From: Closterium sp. Naga37s-1
Lineage: Eukaryota; Streptophyta; Zygnematophyceae; Desmidiales; Closteriaceae
NCBI GenBank assembly: GCA_947471745.1
Contig: CANJKZ010000723.1
Coordinates: 5,249,001 to 5,313,000, forward strand
Direction of reading: 5' to 3'
DNA: 64,000 bases
How positions within the stretch are numbered: position 1 is the first letter of the stretch; each line of letters begins with the position of its first letter. Below, piece by piece: positions 9,056 to 18,742 of this stretch. A program made the position numbers and the translations under genes. The notes under the pieces are model-generated. The model made no database searches. It saw only the letters and a program-made list of their open reading frames with translations, and had not been told where the DNA came from.

Positions 9056-10300
9056 CGGAGGGGGCGAAGACGGTCGAGGCGGAAAACCCGGGGGTCCTCC
9101 AAGCGTGGAGAGCGGCGAGTGGCCGCCGTGTCGTCCGCAACTGGGTCACCCCCCTCAGCTGGACCAGAGGAGTCAGAAGAGATCTCCACTGGCTCATCCA
9201 AGGGGGGTGGGTCGACCTGAGACACACCTAAGGGAGCACGACCCTGTGGGGGGAGGGGGTCTACTGGGGGAGGGACTGGTACCAGGAAGAGGGGTGCTAG
9301 GGGAACCGGGTGGGACGCGTGCGGGTGTAACTGGTAGAAAAAGACTGACTCATCAAAGGTGACGTCCTGGGAGGCGAAGACTCGACGCGAGGGCGGGTGG
9401 TAGAACTGCCACGGCGGGGCGTCAGTGGGGAAGCCAAGGAAGACGCAGCGGAGAGTGCGAGAGGAGAGCTTGCTCGCGGTGGTATCGCGAACAAGAGAGA
9501 GCACGCCCCAGACCCGAAACACTGACACATCGCCAGCCTTCCCCGTCCACCGGAGCGTGGGCGAGGTCTCTGGCTCCGAGGCACGAGGCCAGAGGTTGAG
9601 CTGATGCGCAGCGTATCGGACCGTAAACGGCCACAGAAAATGGGGAGCAGCCGCATGGATCATGGAGGTACGAGCAACCTCCATGATCAAGCCAATGCGA
9701 TGCTCAGCAATCCCATTCTGCTGAGGAGAGGCCGGAAGCGTGAACGTCTGGCGGATGCCCTCGTCTCGATAGATCCCCGTAAGGAAGTCAGAAGAGAACT
9801 CACCGCCCCTGTCAAAGTGCAGACGCAGGACTGGGAAGTCCTGCTGAAAACGCTCGTGCAGCTGGAGACGAGCAGCACGGATCCAGGGGATCAAAACACC
9901 GCTGACGTCCGCCTTGCGACCCAAGGGGAAGACTGTGGTGTAGCGTGTATAGTCGTCAACAACCAACAGAAAGTAGCGCTCCTGACTCGTTCCACCGATG
10001 GGGGCCGGGCCCCACACATCCATGTGGAGAGTCTGCAGAGGAGCGGTGGTCGAAGGAAACTTGGAGGACTGAGGAGCGGCGCGCTGCCGCCCCTCGACGC
10101 AAGGAAGACACGGCGGGGCAAGCGAGCGCGGCAGGGGGGGCAGGGTCCTGGGGAGGCCAGAGACAAGGAGACGGGAGTGCATGCTGCGTAGACGCGGCAG
10201 GGAGGGGTGACCAAGATGGTGGTCCCAGTGCTGAGTCTCGTGCGTGAGTACTCTGCACGAGGACGCATCTAACTGACCCGACGCGCAGACACCCGACTCG
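9056..10300 (-). pseudogene. Element B integrase
   Basis: Contains the pre-integrase HHLGHPSLPRL motif, CLPCVEG, and the integrase core with Asp in LHMDVWGPA, Asp in LHFDRGGEF and Glu in SPQQNGIAEHR, then RVWG, CVFLGFPTD and WQFYHPPSRRV. It continues into an acidic Pro/Ser segment (EPVEISSDSSGPAEGGDP) before the Gly/Ala linker, where the frame is broken near 9050. The core triad is present. It is joined to the protease out of frame near 10300. Confidence 0.88.
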
Positions 10301-10924
10301 ACACGTACAGATTGCCACACGCTGCCCTCTAGGAATAAAGGTATCAACCCAGACATCCTGAATGGTAGCGTTGCTCACCAAGTTCGTCGAGAACGTGGGG
10401 AGGTGGAGACCTGACAGAGAGCCGGAGGGGATAACTGGACAAGGGAGGACCGTGGAGGCTCTCGCAACTACTGGGCCCCTAGAGGGGTCAGCCAGTGAGA
10501 CTGGGACAGGTGCTGTGAGTGGTGTGACTGTGGTGCTATCACGAAAGAAGGAACGTGACGCGCCTGAGTCAAGCGTGAAAGTGTGCAAGACCTTAGCTCA
10601 GGCAGGAACTGTGGTAGTAGACGCACTAGCACCTAGAGCGTCGGTAGACTCACGGGCACCTAGAGCTGCAGCAGACTCACTAGTACCTGGAGCGGCAGCA
10701 GACTGACTAGAACCGAGAGCAGGAACCTCTACACAGCCAGGGACGCATCGCTGAGAAGCACAGTCGCGACGTCGCTTAGGCCACATAAAACCAAAACCTC
10801 CACCACCAGGCCTGCCTTGCTGAAAAACCCACTTACGAAGCTGCTGAGGGGTGGGGTCGTCCGGGAGAGGCAGTGCCCACTGCTGTCCACCCCGGGCCGC
10901 AGCAGCTGCCGCGATAGTGGCCAT
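10270..10924 (-). pseudogene. Element B protease and Gag C-terminal remnant
   Basis: The protease has LHTFTLDSGASRSFFRD (D-S-G active site) and FSTNLVSN. Upstream, in another frame, a short peptide carries TPQQLRKWV and a Cys-containing stretch, equivalent to the zinc-finger end of Gag in L and C. The capsid (UBN2-type) part present in C, K and L is absent: the sequence passes directly to low-complexity GAG/CAG-type repeats (10930-11150). Confidence 0.75.
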
Positions 10925-11185
10925 GTTAGATAGTGACGGTCAGGAGTAGGTCCAGCACCTCCAGCTCCTCCAGCACCAGCAGCACCTCCAGCACTCCCAG
11001 CAGCACCTCCACCAGCAGCAGCAGCAGTACGAGTAGCAGCAGCAGTAGTAGTAGCAGCAGCAGGGCGGATCAGTGGGGCTGGGCGGCCGCACCTCCAGCA
11101 CTCCCAGCAGCACCTCCACCAGCAGCAGCGGTAGCACGAGCAGCATTTTTTTTTAAATTATTATTATTATTATTAATTAATTAAT

Positions 11186-11945
11186 TTAGGGCTTAGGGTT
11201 GCGCGCGGGCTGCAGGGGCAGCGCCCACGAGCTGCAGGGGCGACACGCGGCTCGGCAGGGTGGTGCGCGGGCTGTAGGGGCAGCGCCCACCTGCTGCAGG
11301 GGCGTTGCGCGGCTCGGCAGGGCGGCGCGCGGGTTATAGGGGCGGCGCGCGCCTCGGCAGGGCGGCGCCCAGGCTGCAGGGGTGACGCTCGGCTCGGTAG
11401 GGCGGCGCGCGGGCAGCAGGGGCAGCGCCCACGGGCTGTAGGGGCGACGCGCGTCTCGGCAGGGCGGCGTACAGGCTGCAGGGGCAGTGCCCACGGGCTG
11501 CAGGGGCAACGCGCGCCTCGGCAGGGCGGCGCGCGGGCTGCAAGGGCAGCACCCACGGGCTGCAGGGGTGACGCGCGGCTCGGCAGGGCGGCGCGGGGCT
11601 GCAGAGGCAGTGCCCACGGGCTGTAGGGGCGAACGCGCGGGCTGCAGGGGCAGCACGTGGGCCACAGGGGCAGGCACAACTGCAGCGGCAGGCACGGCTG
11701 CAGGGGCAGCATGGTCGCAGGGGCAGGCACGGCTGCAGGAGCAGCACGGTCGCAGGGGCGAGTACGGCCGCAGGGGCAGCGCGGTCGCAGGGGCGAGCAC
11801 GTTTGCAGGGGCAGCGCGGTCGCAGGGGCAGCGCGGTCGCAGGGGCGAGCACGGCTGCAGGGGCAGCACGGTCGCAGGGGCAACGCGGCTGCAGGGGCAG
11901 CGCGCGGGCTGCAAGGGCAGCGCGGCTGCAGGGGCAGCGTAGGAA
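11186..11945 (-). repeat. Element B leader minisatellite
   Basis: About 760 bp of imperfect tandem units, first of the form GGCTGCAGGGGCGACGCGCG/GCTCGGCAGGGCGGCGCGCG and then GGTCGCAGGGGCAGCACGGC. It lies between the primer site and the start of coding sequence. The long apparent Cys/Pro/Ala and Gly/Arg frames on both strands follow from the repeats and are not treated as genes. Confidence 0.85.
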
Positions 11946-11980
11946 GAAAAAATTTACGGGTAGGGCAGGGCGGAACGTTC

Positions 11981-12146
11981 GGTGGGCCCTAGGAACGATT
12001 TTGCTCTGATACCATGTTAGAATAAGCAGGCAGGAATGATGGACTAGGTAGCTTGCATGAGTATAAGTAACCTAACCCCAAAGTGTTGTACCCCTTATAG
12101 GCTAACCCACTATAGCCTAGAGATAACACAAACATACAGTTTGACA
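11981..12146 (-). repeat. Element B 5' LTR with primer site and GGGCCCACC block
   Basis: The LTR is 12015-12146 (132 bp). TGGTATCAGAGC is the complement of 12003-12014, a perfect initiator-Met-type primer site. CTAGGGCCCACC is the complement of 11981-11992. The GATAC duplication follows at 12147. Confidence 0.93.
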
Positions 12147-12250
12147 GATACTCGTGCGAACGGTGCATTTCGGGGCTACAGTAATTATCATGGGGTAATG
12201 CGCCGGGAAAAAAAAGCCAGCGGGAATCCCCTGGCGTGGCCACTCGAGTA
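12147..12250. repeat. Foldback element, outer right arm
   Basis: The sequence from 12152 (TCGTGCGAACGGTGC) to about 12250 (GGCGTGGCCACTCGAGT) is the reverse complement of about 3850-3747. A second copy of GGTGGCCACTCGAGTAATT lies just outside at 12268-12286, so the terminus may extend to about 12290. Confidence 0.78.
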
Positions 12251-12290
12251 ATTATCACCAAATTTGGTGGCCACTCGAGTAATTCGAGGC

Positions 12291-12559
12291 CACGCGAGTA
12301 AGGATGAATCACCGATCCAGGTTCTACAGTAATTCCCTCCCACATGCAATGTATAGAGTAAGTGAAAGGAAGTGAGTGGTCGCATCGCTTTGGCACAGGC
12401 CAGGCGGACCTGGTACAAGCCAGCAAAGGGACACCGCTGACAACTCGTCACTCTGTTCTCACGAACCTAGCGATGGGAGCGCGAAAAGTGTACAGCGTAG
12501 CGAGATTAGGAGGTTACACCTAAATCCATCGCTGGTCAAAACCTGCCTGCCTCGTCAGA
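12291..12559. other. Unassigned sequence between foldback element and element C
   Basis: No open frame of interest, LTR or primer site is recognised. A T10 run (12561-12571) follows at the start of the element C leader. The 5' LTR of C should lie hereabouts but is not recognisable, so C is probably 5'-truncated. Confidence 0.4.
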
Positions 12560-12589
12560 ACTTTTTTTTTTTCTTGCCCTGCCCGAAGC

Positions 12590-13260
12590 GCGCTCTCGTG
12601 CCTGCCTGCCCTGTCGCGTGCCTCGCGCCTGCCTCACCTGCGCCCTTGCGCCTGCCCTGCCGTCGCGGCCCTCCCGTCGAACGCCTGCAGCAGCCGTCGC
12701 GACCCTGCCCTGCCGCCTTCGCGGCCCTGCCCTGCAACCGTCGCGGCCCTGCCCTGCAGCCGCCGCGATGCGCCTGCCCTGCCGCTGTCGCGGCCCTGCC
12801 CTACAGCCGCTGTTGCGGCCCCATCCTGCAGCCGCCGTCGCGGCCCTACCCTGCCGCCTTCGCGGCCCTGCCCTGCCGCCTTTGCGGCCCTGACTGCAGC
12901 AGCCGTCGCGGCCCTGCCTACAGCCACCGTCGCGGCACTGCCCTGCCCGCCCGTCAAGCGCCTGCAGCCGCCCGTTAGGCGCCTGCCCTACCCTCGCCCG
13001 TTGAGCGCCTGCCCTACCCGCCACCGGTGGCACCTGCCCTACCCGCCCCTAGTGAGCACCTCCCCTACCCGCGCTGCCCGCGCACCTGCCCGACAAGCGC
13101 GCCGCTGAGCCGCGCCGCCCAGCTGAGCCGCGCCACGCAGCTGAGCCACGCCGCCCAGCTGAGCCGCGCCGCGCAGCCGAGCCGCGCCGCCCAGCCGAGC
13201 CGCGCCGCTCTGCTGAGCCGCGCCGCTTTGCCGAGCCGTGCCGCCCTGCCCTACTGAGCC
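12590..13260 (+). repeat. Element C leader minisatellite
   Basis: First part: units around GTCGCGGCCCTGCCCTGC with CAGCCGC variants. Second part (13100-13250): units of GAGCCGCGCCGCCCAGCT. This GC-rich array ends in a CTACTACTACTTCTGCTGCT stretch just before the Gag start. Confidence 0.8.
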
Positions 13261-13324
13261 GCACTGCCCTGCCCGCGCTGCTCCTACTACTACTACTTCT
13301 GCTGCTACTACTGCTGCTGTCGCG

Positions 13325-14510
13325 ATGGCTAGCCCTCATGTTCTTACCTTTGATGCTGAGGGTCGTGCGGTCGATTTCGACGTGTGGGTAGATGATCTGC
13401 AGCTCTATCTTCAGTGCGACTCTAGGGACGGAGTCTCACTGTTTGATCACACGTCCGGCGTCTCAGTTGCACCTGCTGCCGATGCTGACAGTACAGTTCA
13501 CTCGCAGTGGACTACTCGTGACGCTGTTGCTCGCCTTGCTGTTCGCAGGCACCTGCGGTCTGCTGAGCGCACGCATTTTGGCTAGTACAAGACTGCTAAG
13601 TCTTTGTATGATGCGGTAGTCGCGCGCTACTCCTCCCCTGCCACTGCTGCTCTCAGCCGCCTCATGCTGCCGTACTTGTTCCCTGACCTAGCCGCCTTTC
13701 CCACAGTCGCTGACCTCATCACTCACCTCCGCACTAGTGACACCCGCTACCGCGCTGCGCTTCCCACCAAGTTTTGCGCCAAGAACCCCCCCCCCCCCCA
13801 TGTACATCACCCTCTTCTACCTCGTCACCCGTCTCCCTGACTCTCTTCGCTCAATCAGGGACCACTTCCTCTCTCATTGCCCCACCACGCTCACTATCGG
13901 CCTCCTCGAGAAGCACCTCCTAGCAGCTGAGACTAGCATAGTTGCTGTAGGAGCTTCTCGTGGCGACCCTCACGCCCCTTCTGCCCTCTGTTGCCTCTGC
14001 TTTTGCTGTCGACCTCGTTGGCACCGAGGAGGTCGGGGCTGCAACTGCTCCTAGTGGGAGGCGCAGCAGCGGCAAGGGCGGCGGCAAGGGCAAGGGGGGC
14101 AAGGGTGGTGGCGGGAGCGGCGGGGGCGGCGGCGGTGGCGGTGGAGGTGGGGGTGGTGGCGGAAGTGGGGGCGTCGGTGGCAGCGGTTGAGGTGCTGGAG
14201 GCAGCGGCAGCGGTGGTGGAGGTGGCGGCGGCGGTGGTGGTGGCCGGAGTGGAGCCGCGCAGCGTGGAGGTTTTGGCGGTGGTCAGCGTCAGCAGCAGCC
14301 GCGCTCCCGTGAGACTCTGTCGCGCCAGCAGCTTCGTGAGTGGTACGCTGGGTGTGGGAGGTCTGGGGGTGCTAGTCCCTGCACTTACGTTCTCCGCACT
14401 GGCGACCGCAGTGGGGAGACGTGCAGACTGCCACACGCGACGCATCGCTGTTTCAGTCGCCTGACTGACGCCTGGCGCACACAGTTTCCTGACGCCACTG
14501 AGCTCCCTCG
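13325..14510 (+). pseudogene. Element C Gag, N-terminal part
   Basis: Starts MASPHVLTFDAEGRAVDFDVW (ATG at 13325, same position as in K and L). It is a UBN2/copia-type capsid protein that packages element RNA. Landmarks: VWVDDLQLYLQ, YDAVVARYSSPATAALSRLMLPYLFPDLA, MYITLFYLVTRLPDSLR. Lesions: TAG at 13583 where relatives have Gln (FSQYK), and a run of 14 C at 13786-13799 that shifts the frame (L has 10 and stays open). A Gly-rich stretch (14040-14270) precedes QQLREWYAG and the finger CTYVLRTGDRSGETC-RLPH-ATHRC. It is cut at 14510 by element D and resumes at 21745. Confidence 0.85.
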
Positions 14511-15272
14511 TGCGGAGATAACTAGTGCAACGGGAGCTAGACTACGGGCTAGGCACGGGGCAAGAGTGATCGTAGCGTTCGTTCGTTCCTTAGTTGTTCC
14601 TTAGTGCTAACACTGCTTGCTGGTTCACGGGGAAAATTTGCAAGAGTTTCACTAGGAAATCATAACAACAAAAGTTCAGAATGATTGCATCAACATTGGC
14701 AACACTGACTACATCAGACCTAGCAAGGCTGCTGGTCCACTGCCAGCGCAGCACGGTCGACCGCGTGCCAGCACGACTTGGTCGACCGCGCTCCAGCAGA
14801 GCAGAGTCGCGGCTTGCCAACGTTGCCCGTCCGCGGTGTGCCAACGCTGTAGTAAGTCGGCTGCACAGCGATGCATCCGCGGGACAACGGTGCACCAGCT
14901 TCGCAGGTGCGTGCAGCTGATTGGCGCCCAACTCCCCGTCACATGCCCAGCGCAGACACTTCACCCATGACGGCACCCACCAGCCACGTCGACCTCGGGA
15001 TACCACCCCCGAGGTCGTCCTCGCTGACAACATCCCCGGCGACTTTCGCGCACGTCGCCCGGGTATCCTGGTTAACCGAGTATTCCGCGGTCCTCCCGCG
15101 GTTTCTCGGCCACCGCGGTCCTCCGCGGTTTCGTGGATCCACGGTCCCCCGTGATTTCGTGGCTCCACGGTCCCCCGCGATTTCGTGGCTCCCACGGTCC
15201 ACCACGATTTCGTGGCTCCCACGGTCGGCTCCGCCCAAGCGAGGACGGGGCCAAACACAACTCCCGTTGACA
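14511..15272 (-). repeat. Element D 3' LTR
   Basis: 762 bp, plus-strand ends TGCGGAGATA and CCCGTTGACA. It contains a tandem array (about 15090-15225) of 27-bp units alternating CCACGGTCC and TTTCGTGGCTC that can fold into serial hairpins. On the minus strand it is preceded by a purine tract CCGGCAGGGGAG (complement of 15273-15284). A C10-type homopolymer lies just outside at about 15300. Confidence 0.93.
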
Positions 15273-15406
15273 CTCCCCTGCCGGGTTCACGCTTGGCCCC
15301 CCCCCCCCGGCCCACACGGCAGTACTGCTCGGAGAATAGCCCGTCGGCGTGCACACAACGCACAGCACGCCGGTCACCGCACCAGCCATGCAAAAGGGCA
15401 TGGCAC

Positions 15407-18400
15407 CTACTGCTGCACGTCGTTGTCTCCGTCGCCCACATCGGCCAGGCGCACTTGGCCGATTGCAACGGAGCACCGGTTGAAAGGCGGGTAGTGCAGC
15501 GCCTTCGTCAGGAAGTCGGCCGGTTGCTCAGCGGTCGGGATGTACTTCAGCGAAAACTTCCCGCGCTTCACCATGTGCTGCAGCCAGGCCTGTCGCCGTT
15601 CCATGTGCTTGAGGTTGCCCGTCAACCCCATGCCCTCGCCGACCGTGATGGCCGACTTGTTGTCCACCCTGAGGACAGTCGGCTTTCCGGCGTCCAGCCG
15701 CTGGAACTCCGCGAGGAGGAAGCGAAGGCGACGTCCCTCCTTGCCGGCTTCGACGGCCGCCACGTACTCCGACTCGGTCGACGACAGCGTCGCGCACTTG
15801 ATGCGCTGGCTCGACCAGGAGACCGCGGCCCCTCCGTAGACAAACACGTAGCCGCCCGTGCTCATCCGGTTCTGCTTGTCGCCCGCGTCATCGGCGTCCA
15901 CGAAGCCGACCAACTCCAGTGACTCCGGACCACCGCCGTACTCCAGAGCGGTGTCTCGCGTGTTGGCAAGGTAGACGAGGCAGCGGTCAACTTCGCGCCA
16001 GTACTGGTCGCTCCTCACCGTGAGGCCGCTCCCCAGCTTGCTGCACGCGAATGCGATGTCCGGCCTCGTCGTCGTCGCCGCGAACTGCAGCGAGCCGACC
16101 TTCTGCCGGTACTCCTCCTCCTCGCGCTCCTGCGCCTCCTCGTCATCGAATGTCTGCTCCGCGTAGGCGGCGACGGAGACCGGCGTCTTCGGAGTACGCC
16201 CGGTCTGCTCCTCGTCGATGGAGCGCCTGCGCAGCTTGTCGGCGTAGCCCTGCTGGTGCAGCCACAATTTTCGCGCCGGCCTGTCGCACACGATCTCCAG
16301 GCCGAGATAATTCTGCACCGGCGAAATTTCGCGCAGGTCGAAAGCGGCCTCCAGCAGCTCCTTCAGCATCGCGGCGCTGCTGCTAGCGGCGAGAAGGTCG
16401 TCGACGTAGTCCAGCACCCAGTAGGTCACCTTGTCGTCGCCGACCTTGAAGTACAAAGCCTCGTCGACTTGGCTCTTCTTCCACCCGGCGCCAACCAACA
16501 CGTCATTGAGAGCCGTGTACCACAGCAGCGGCGACTGCTTCAGCCCGTAGAGCCTCTTCAGCAGCTTGCACACCCGGCCGGTCCCGTCGTTAAAGTGGTC
16601 CGGCTGATACATGTACAGCACGCGGTCGAGCTTGCTCTGCAAAAAAACGTTCTTCATGTCCAGCTGCATCAGGTTGAGGTCGAGGACGGCGACGATGCTG
16701 AGGAAAATCCTCAGCGTGACGTAGCTGCTCACCGGCGCGTACGTCTCGTCGTAGTCAGCGCCATACACCTGCATGAAGCCTTTCACGACCAGCCTCGCCT
16801 TTTCGCGCTCGACAATGTCGTCGATGCGGTACTTCGTTGTCAGCACCCACCGGTTCTTCATTATGTTCACCCCCGGCGGGCGTTCGACCAGCTCCCAAGT
16901 GCCCATGTTGATGAGGCTACGAATCTCCTCCTCCATGGCGGCCTTCACCGCCGGGCCCTTCCAGCTCGCCAACGCCTCCTTCACGGTCATGGTCGAAATG
17001 TCCCAACGGCGCTCGGGATCGGCGTACATGTCGGGGTCGAGCTCCGAAAACTCCTCATCGTCCTCGGCGTCATCGTACGCCAGGTCGTCGTCGTCCACAT
17101 CGTACACCGTGGTGAAGGCAGCGGGGACGAAGAAGTCGGGTGGCCTCCAAATTCGGCCCGACTTCCGAGGTCCGGGCTGCACCTCCACCACGTCGCTCGA
17201 TGTGCCTTCATCGAACTGCTCCCCTGTCGTCCGCTCCTCTGAAGCGAGCTCCGCGTTCGACGGCTCCCCTGTCGACTCTGACACGCGCTTCCCGTTCGAA
17301 AGCTCCCCTGCCACCTGCTCCGCGGTTTCCTCCGTGGGCTTCTTCGCGGTCTCCTCCGCGATCTCCTCCGTGGTCTCGTCCGCGGTCTCATTCGCGGTTT
17401 TCGCGGTGTCTTTCGCGGTGTCCTTCGCGGTCTCCTCCGCGGTGCCCGTCGCGGTTTTCTTCGCGGTCTCCTCCACGGTCCTCTTCTCTGCGACTGGCTG
17501 GGCGTCACGTCGGCCACCGGCGATGCTCTTGGCCGGCGCCACAGGCGACGCCCCACGACTCCCCTCATCGCCGGAGGCCGACACCGGAGGAAGGCCACGC
17601 AATTCGACGGGAAGGGAATGGGAAGAAGGGGCAGGGGATGGCGAGGCAGGGGCGACCGCGACATCCTCATCAGCCTGCTCACCAACCTCGGCGAGCAGAG
17701 GAAGCGTCGCCGTCGAGGTGTCCGTCGGCGGGTTGGCCCGCGTCCGCCCCGACGCGGGCCCGAATTCCGACTTCCACACCTCCAGCGACAGAGTTTCGTA
17801 GAACACCACGTCCGACGTGGTGACCACCCGGTTGTCGGCGAGGTCGAGGAGCTCCCAGCCTTTGCTCTCCTCCGACACGCCGAGGTGAAGGCCCCACCGG
17901 GCCTTCGGCTTCAGCTTCCCACTGCGCTGCTGCTCAAGGACGAGAAATTGTGCCATGCAGCCCCACACCCGCGCCATGGACAGGTCGGGCTTCTGCCCGG
18001 TGAGGAGCTGGTACGGCGTCGTCCCCGCGGGCAGAGACGACCGCTCCAGGCAGTTGCGAACCCAGACGGCCTGCCGCAGAGCGAGATGCCACCAGTGGTG
18101 CTGCACGCCCATGTGTAGCAGCATCGTCCGCACCGACTCCACCACCGTCCTCATCTCCCGCTCTGCCATGCCATTCTGCTGCGGGGTGTAAGGGCAGGTT
18201 AAGTCGTGAATGATTCCCTTGCTGTCCACGAAGGCGGTGAAGTCCTTTCCAAGGAACTCCCCTCCGCGATCAGAGAGCAGTTGCAGCACCGAATGCTTCG
18301 CCTGCCGCTCCACCAGCACCAACCACTTCTGGAACTCCAGCAGCACGTCCGACTTCTTGGCGACCAGTCGCACCCACACGTAGCAGGTCTTGCGGTCCTT

Positions 18401-18742
18401 CAGCAGCAGGAAGTACAGGCTTCCGTCCTTGGCAGCCACGCGAAATGGCCCGCACAAGTCAATGTGCACGACGGCCAGGACATCGTCGGCTTCGGAGCCG
18501 TGGTCGGGGAAGGTGTGCCGCGCCAGCTTCCCGCCGACACACGAAACACACGGGGAGTCGGCGCCAGACGCCGACGTGAGGTCCAGCCCAGTGGCGACCT
18601 CGTGCTTCGCCGAGCTCCGTATCGTGTCCATGCCAACATGCGCAAGCCTCGCGTGCAGCCTGTTCGGGGTTGCCTTCGTCGCCGAGACTATCGCCCGCAG
18701 AGCCACCTCCTCTTTCGCGGGCGTCGTCGCCTTTACGCGCAT
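15407..18742 (-). CDS. Element D pol: integrase, reverse transcriptase, RNase H
   Basis: 1111 residues, ending at TAG. Order: GAG-pre-integrase with RLHARLAHVGMD and CVSCVGG (about 25-65). Integrase core with Asp in VHIDLCGPF (about 92), Asp in LLSDRGGEF (about 157) and Glu in QQNGMAERE (about 192). A Lys/Glu/Thr repeat spacer (about 420-485). RT from MEEEIRSL (about 600) with catalytic DYVDDLLAA (about 777). RNase H with VDADDAGD, SSTESEYVAA, DNKSAI and FLTKAL at the end. All catalytic residues are present, so the frame looks functional. The first Met is in a frame -1 to the upstream protease frame and overlaps its end by 10 nt, so translation presumably needs a frameshift or the shift is a mutation. 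Confidence 0.93.
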   Translation of the reverse strand: MRVKATTPAKEEVALRAIVSATKATPNRLHARLAHVGMDTIRSSAKHEVATGLDLTSASGADSPCVSCVGGKLARHTFPDHGSEADDVLAVVHIDLCGPFRVAAKDGSLYFLLLKDRKTCYVWVRLVAKKSDVLLEFQKWLVLVERQAKHSVLQLLSDRGGEFLGKDFTAFVDSKGIIHDLTCPYTPQQNGMAEREMRTVVESVRTMLLHMGVQHHWWHLALRQAVWVRNCLERSSLPAGTTPYQLLTGQKPDLSMARVWGCMAQFLVLEQQRSGKLKPKARWGLHLGVSEESKGWELLDLADNRVVTTSDVVFYETLSLEVWKSEFGPASGRTRANPPTDTSTATLPLLAEVGEQADEDVAVAPASPSPAPSSHSLPVELRGLPPVSASGDEGSRGASPVAPAKSIAGGRRDAQPVAEKRTVEETAKKTATGTAEETAKDTAKDTAKTANETADETTEEIAEETAKKPTEETAEQVAGELSNGKRVSESTGEPSNAELASEERTTGEQFDEGTSSDVVEVQPGPRKSGRIWRPPDFFVPAAFTTVYDVDDDDLAYDDAEDDEEFSELDPDMYADPERRWDISTMTVKEALASWKGPAVKAAMEEEIRSLINMGTWELVERPPGVNIMKNRWVLTTKYRIDDIVEREKARLVVKGFMQVYGADYDETYAPVSSYVTLRIFLSIVAVLDLNLMQLDMKNVFLQSKLDRVLYMYQPDHFNDGTGRVCKLLKRLYGLKQSPLLWYTALNDVLVGAGWKKSQVDEALYFKVGDDKVTYWVLDYVDDLLAASSSAAMLKELLEAAFDLREISPVQNYLGLEIVCDRPARKLWLHQQGYADKLRRRSIDEEQTGRTPKTPVSVAAYAEQTFDDEEAQEREEEEYRQKVGSLQFAATTTRPDIAFACSKLGSGLTVRSDQYWREVDRCLVYLANTRDTALEYGGGPESLELVGFVDADDAGDKQNRMSTGGYVFVYGGAAVSWSSQRIKCATLSSTESEYVAAVEAGKEGRRLRFLLAEFQRLDAGKPTVLRVDNKSAITVGEGMGLTGNLKHMERRQAWLQHMVKRGKFSLKYIPTAEQPADFLTKALHYPPFNRCSVAIGQVRLADVGDGDNDVQQ
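17290..17480 (-). repeat. Lys/Glu/Thr repeat in element D pol spacer
   Basis: Imperfect 12-24 bp units (TCCGCGGTCTCCTCCGCGGT-like on the plus strand) encode EETAKKTA/KDTAKDTA words between integrase and RT. Likely disordered or helical. No domain is recognised. Confidence 0.75.

Larger units (their letters stand above)
4267..12146 (-). mobile_element. Element B: Ty1/copia retrotransposon, complete ends, lacking capsid domain
   Basis: Minus-strand copia with LTRs at 12015-12146 (5') and 4267-4397 (3') and target duplication GATAC (4262-4266 and 12147-12151). Order from the 5' end: primer site, GC-minisatellite leader, a remnant with the PQQLRKW motif, protease, integrase, very long Gly/Ala linker, RT and RNase H. 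It carries the nested insertion T2 at 6231-7217. Several stops and frame changes make it inactive. It evidently inserted by retrotransposition, since the duplication is exact. Confidence 0.93.

Noticed and set aside
11173..11914. Long Cys/Pro/Ala and Gly/Arg open frames in the leaders of B, C, H, J, K, L and T1.
   Set aside because: They are products of GC-rich tandem repeats that rarely contain stop codons. The frames differ between neighbouring copies and lie upstream of the gag start.
12291..12559. A 5' LTR for element C.
   Set aside because: No TG...CA terminal pair, no clan core and no TGGTATCAGAG-type primer site could be found in the interval.
16051..17823. Long plus-strand frames opposite the D pol gene.
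   Set aside because: They are antisense shadows of a conserved RT/integrase frame and carry no recognisable domain.
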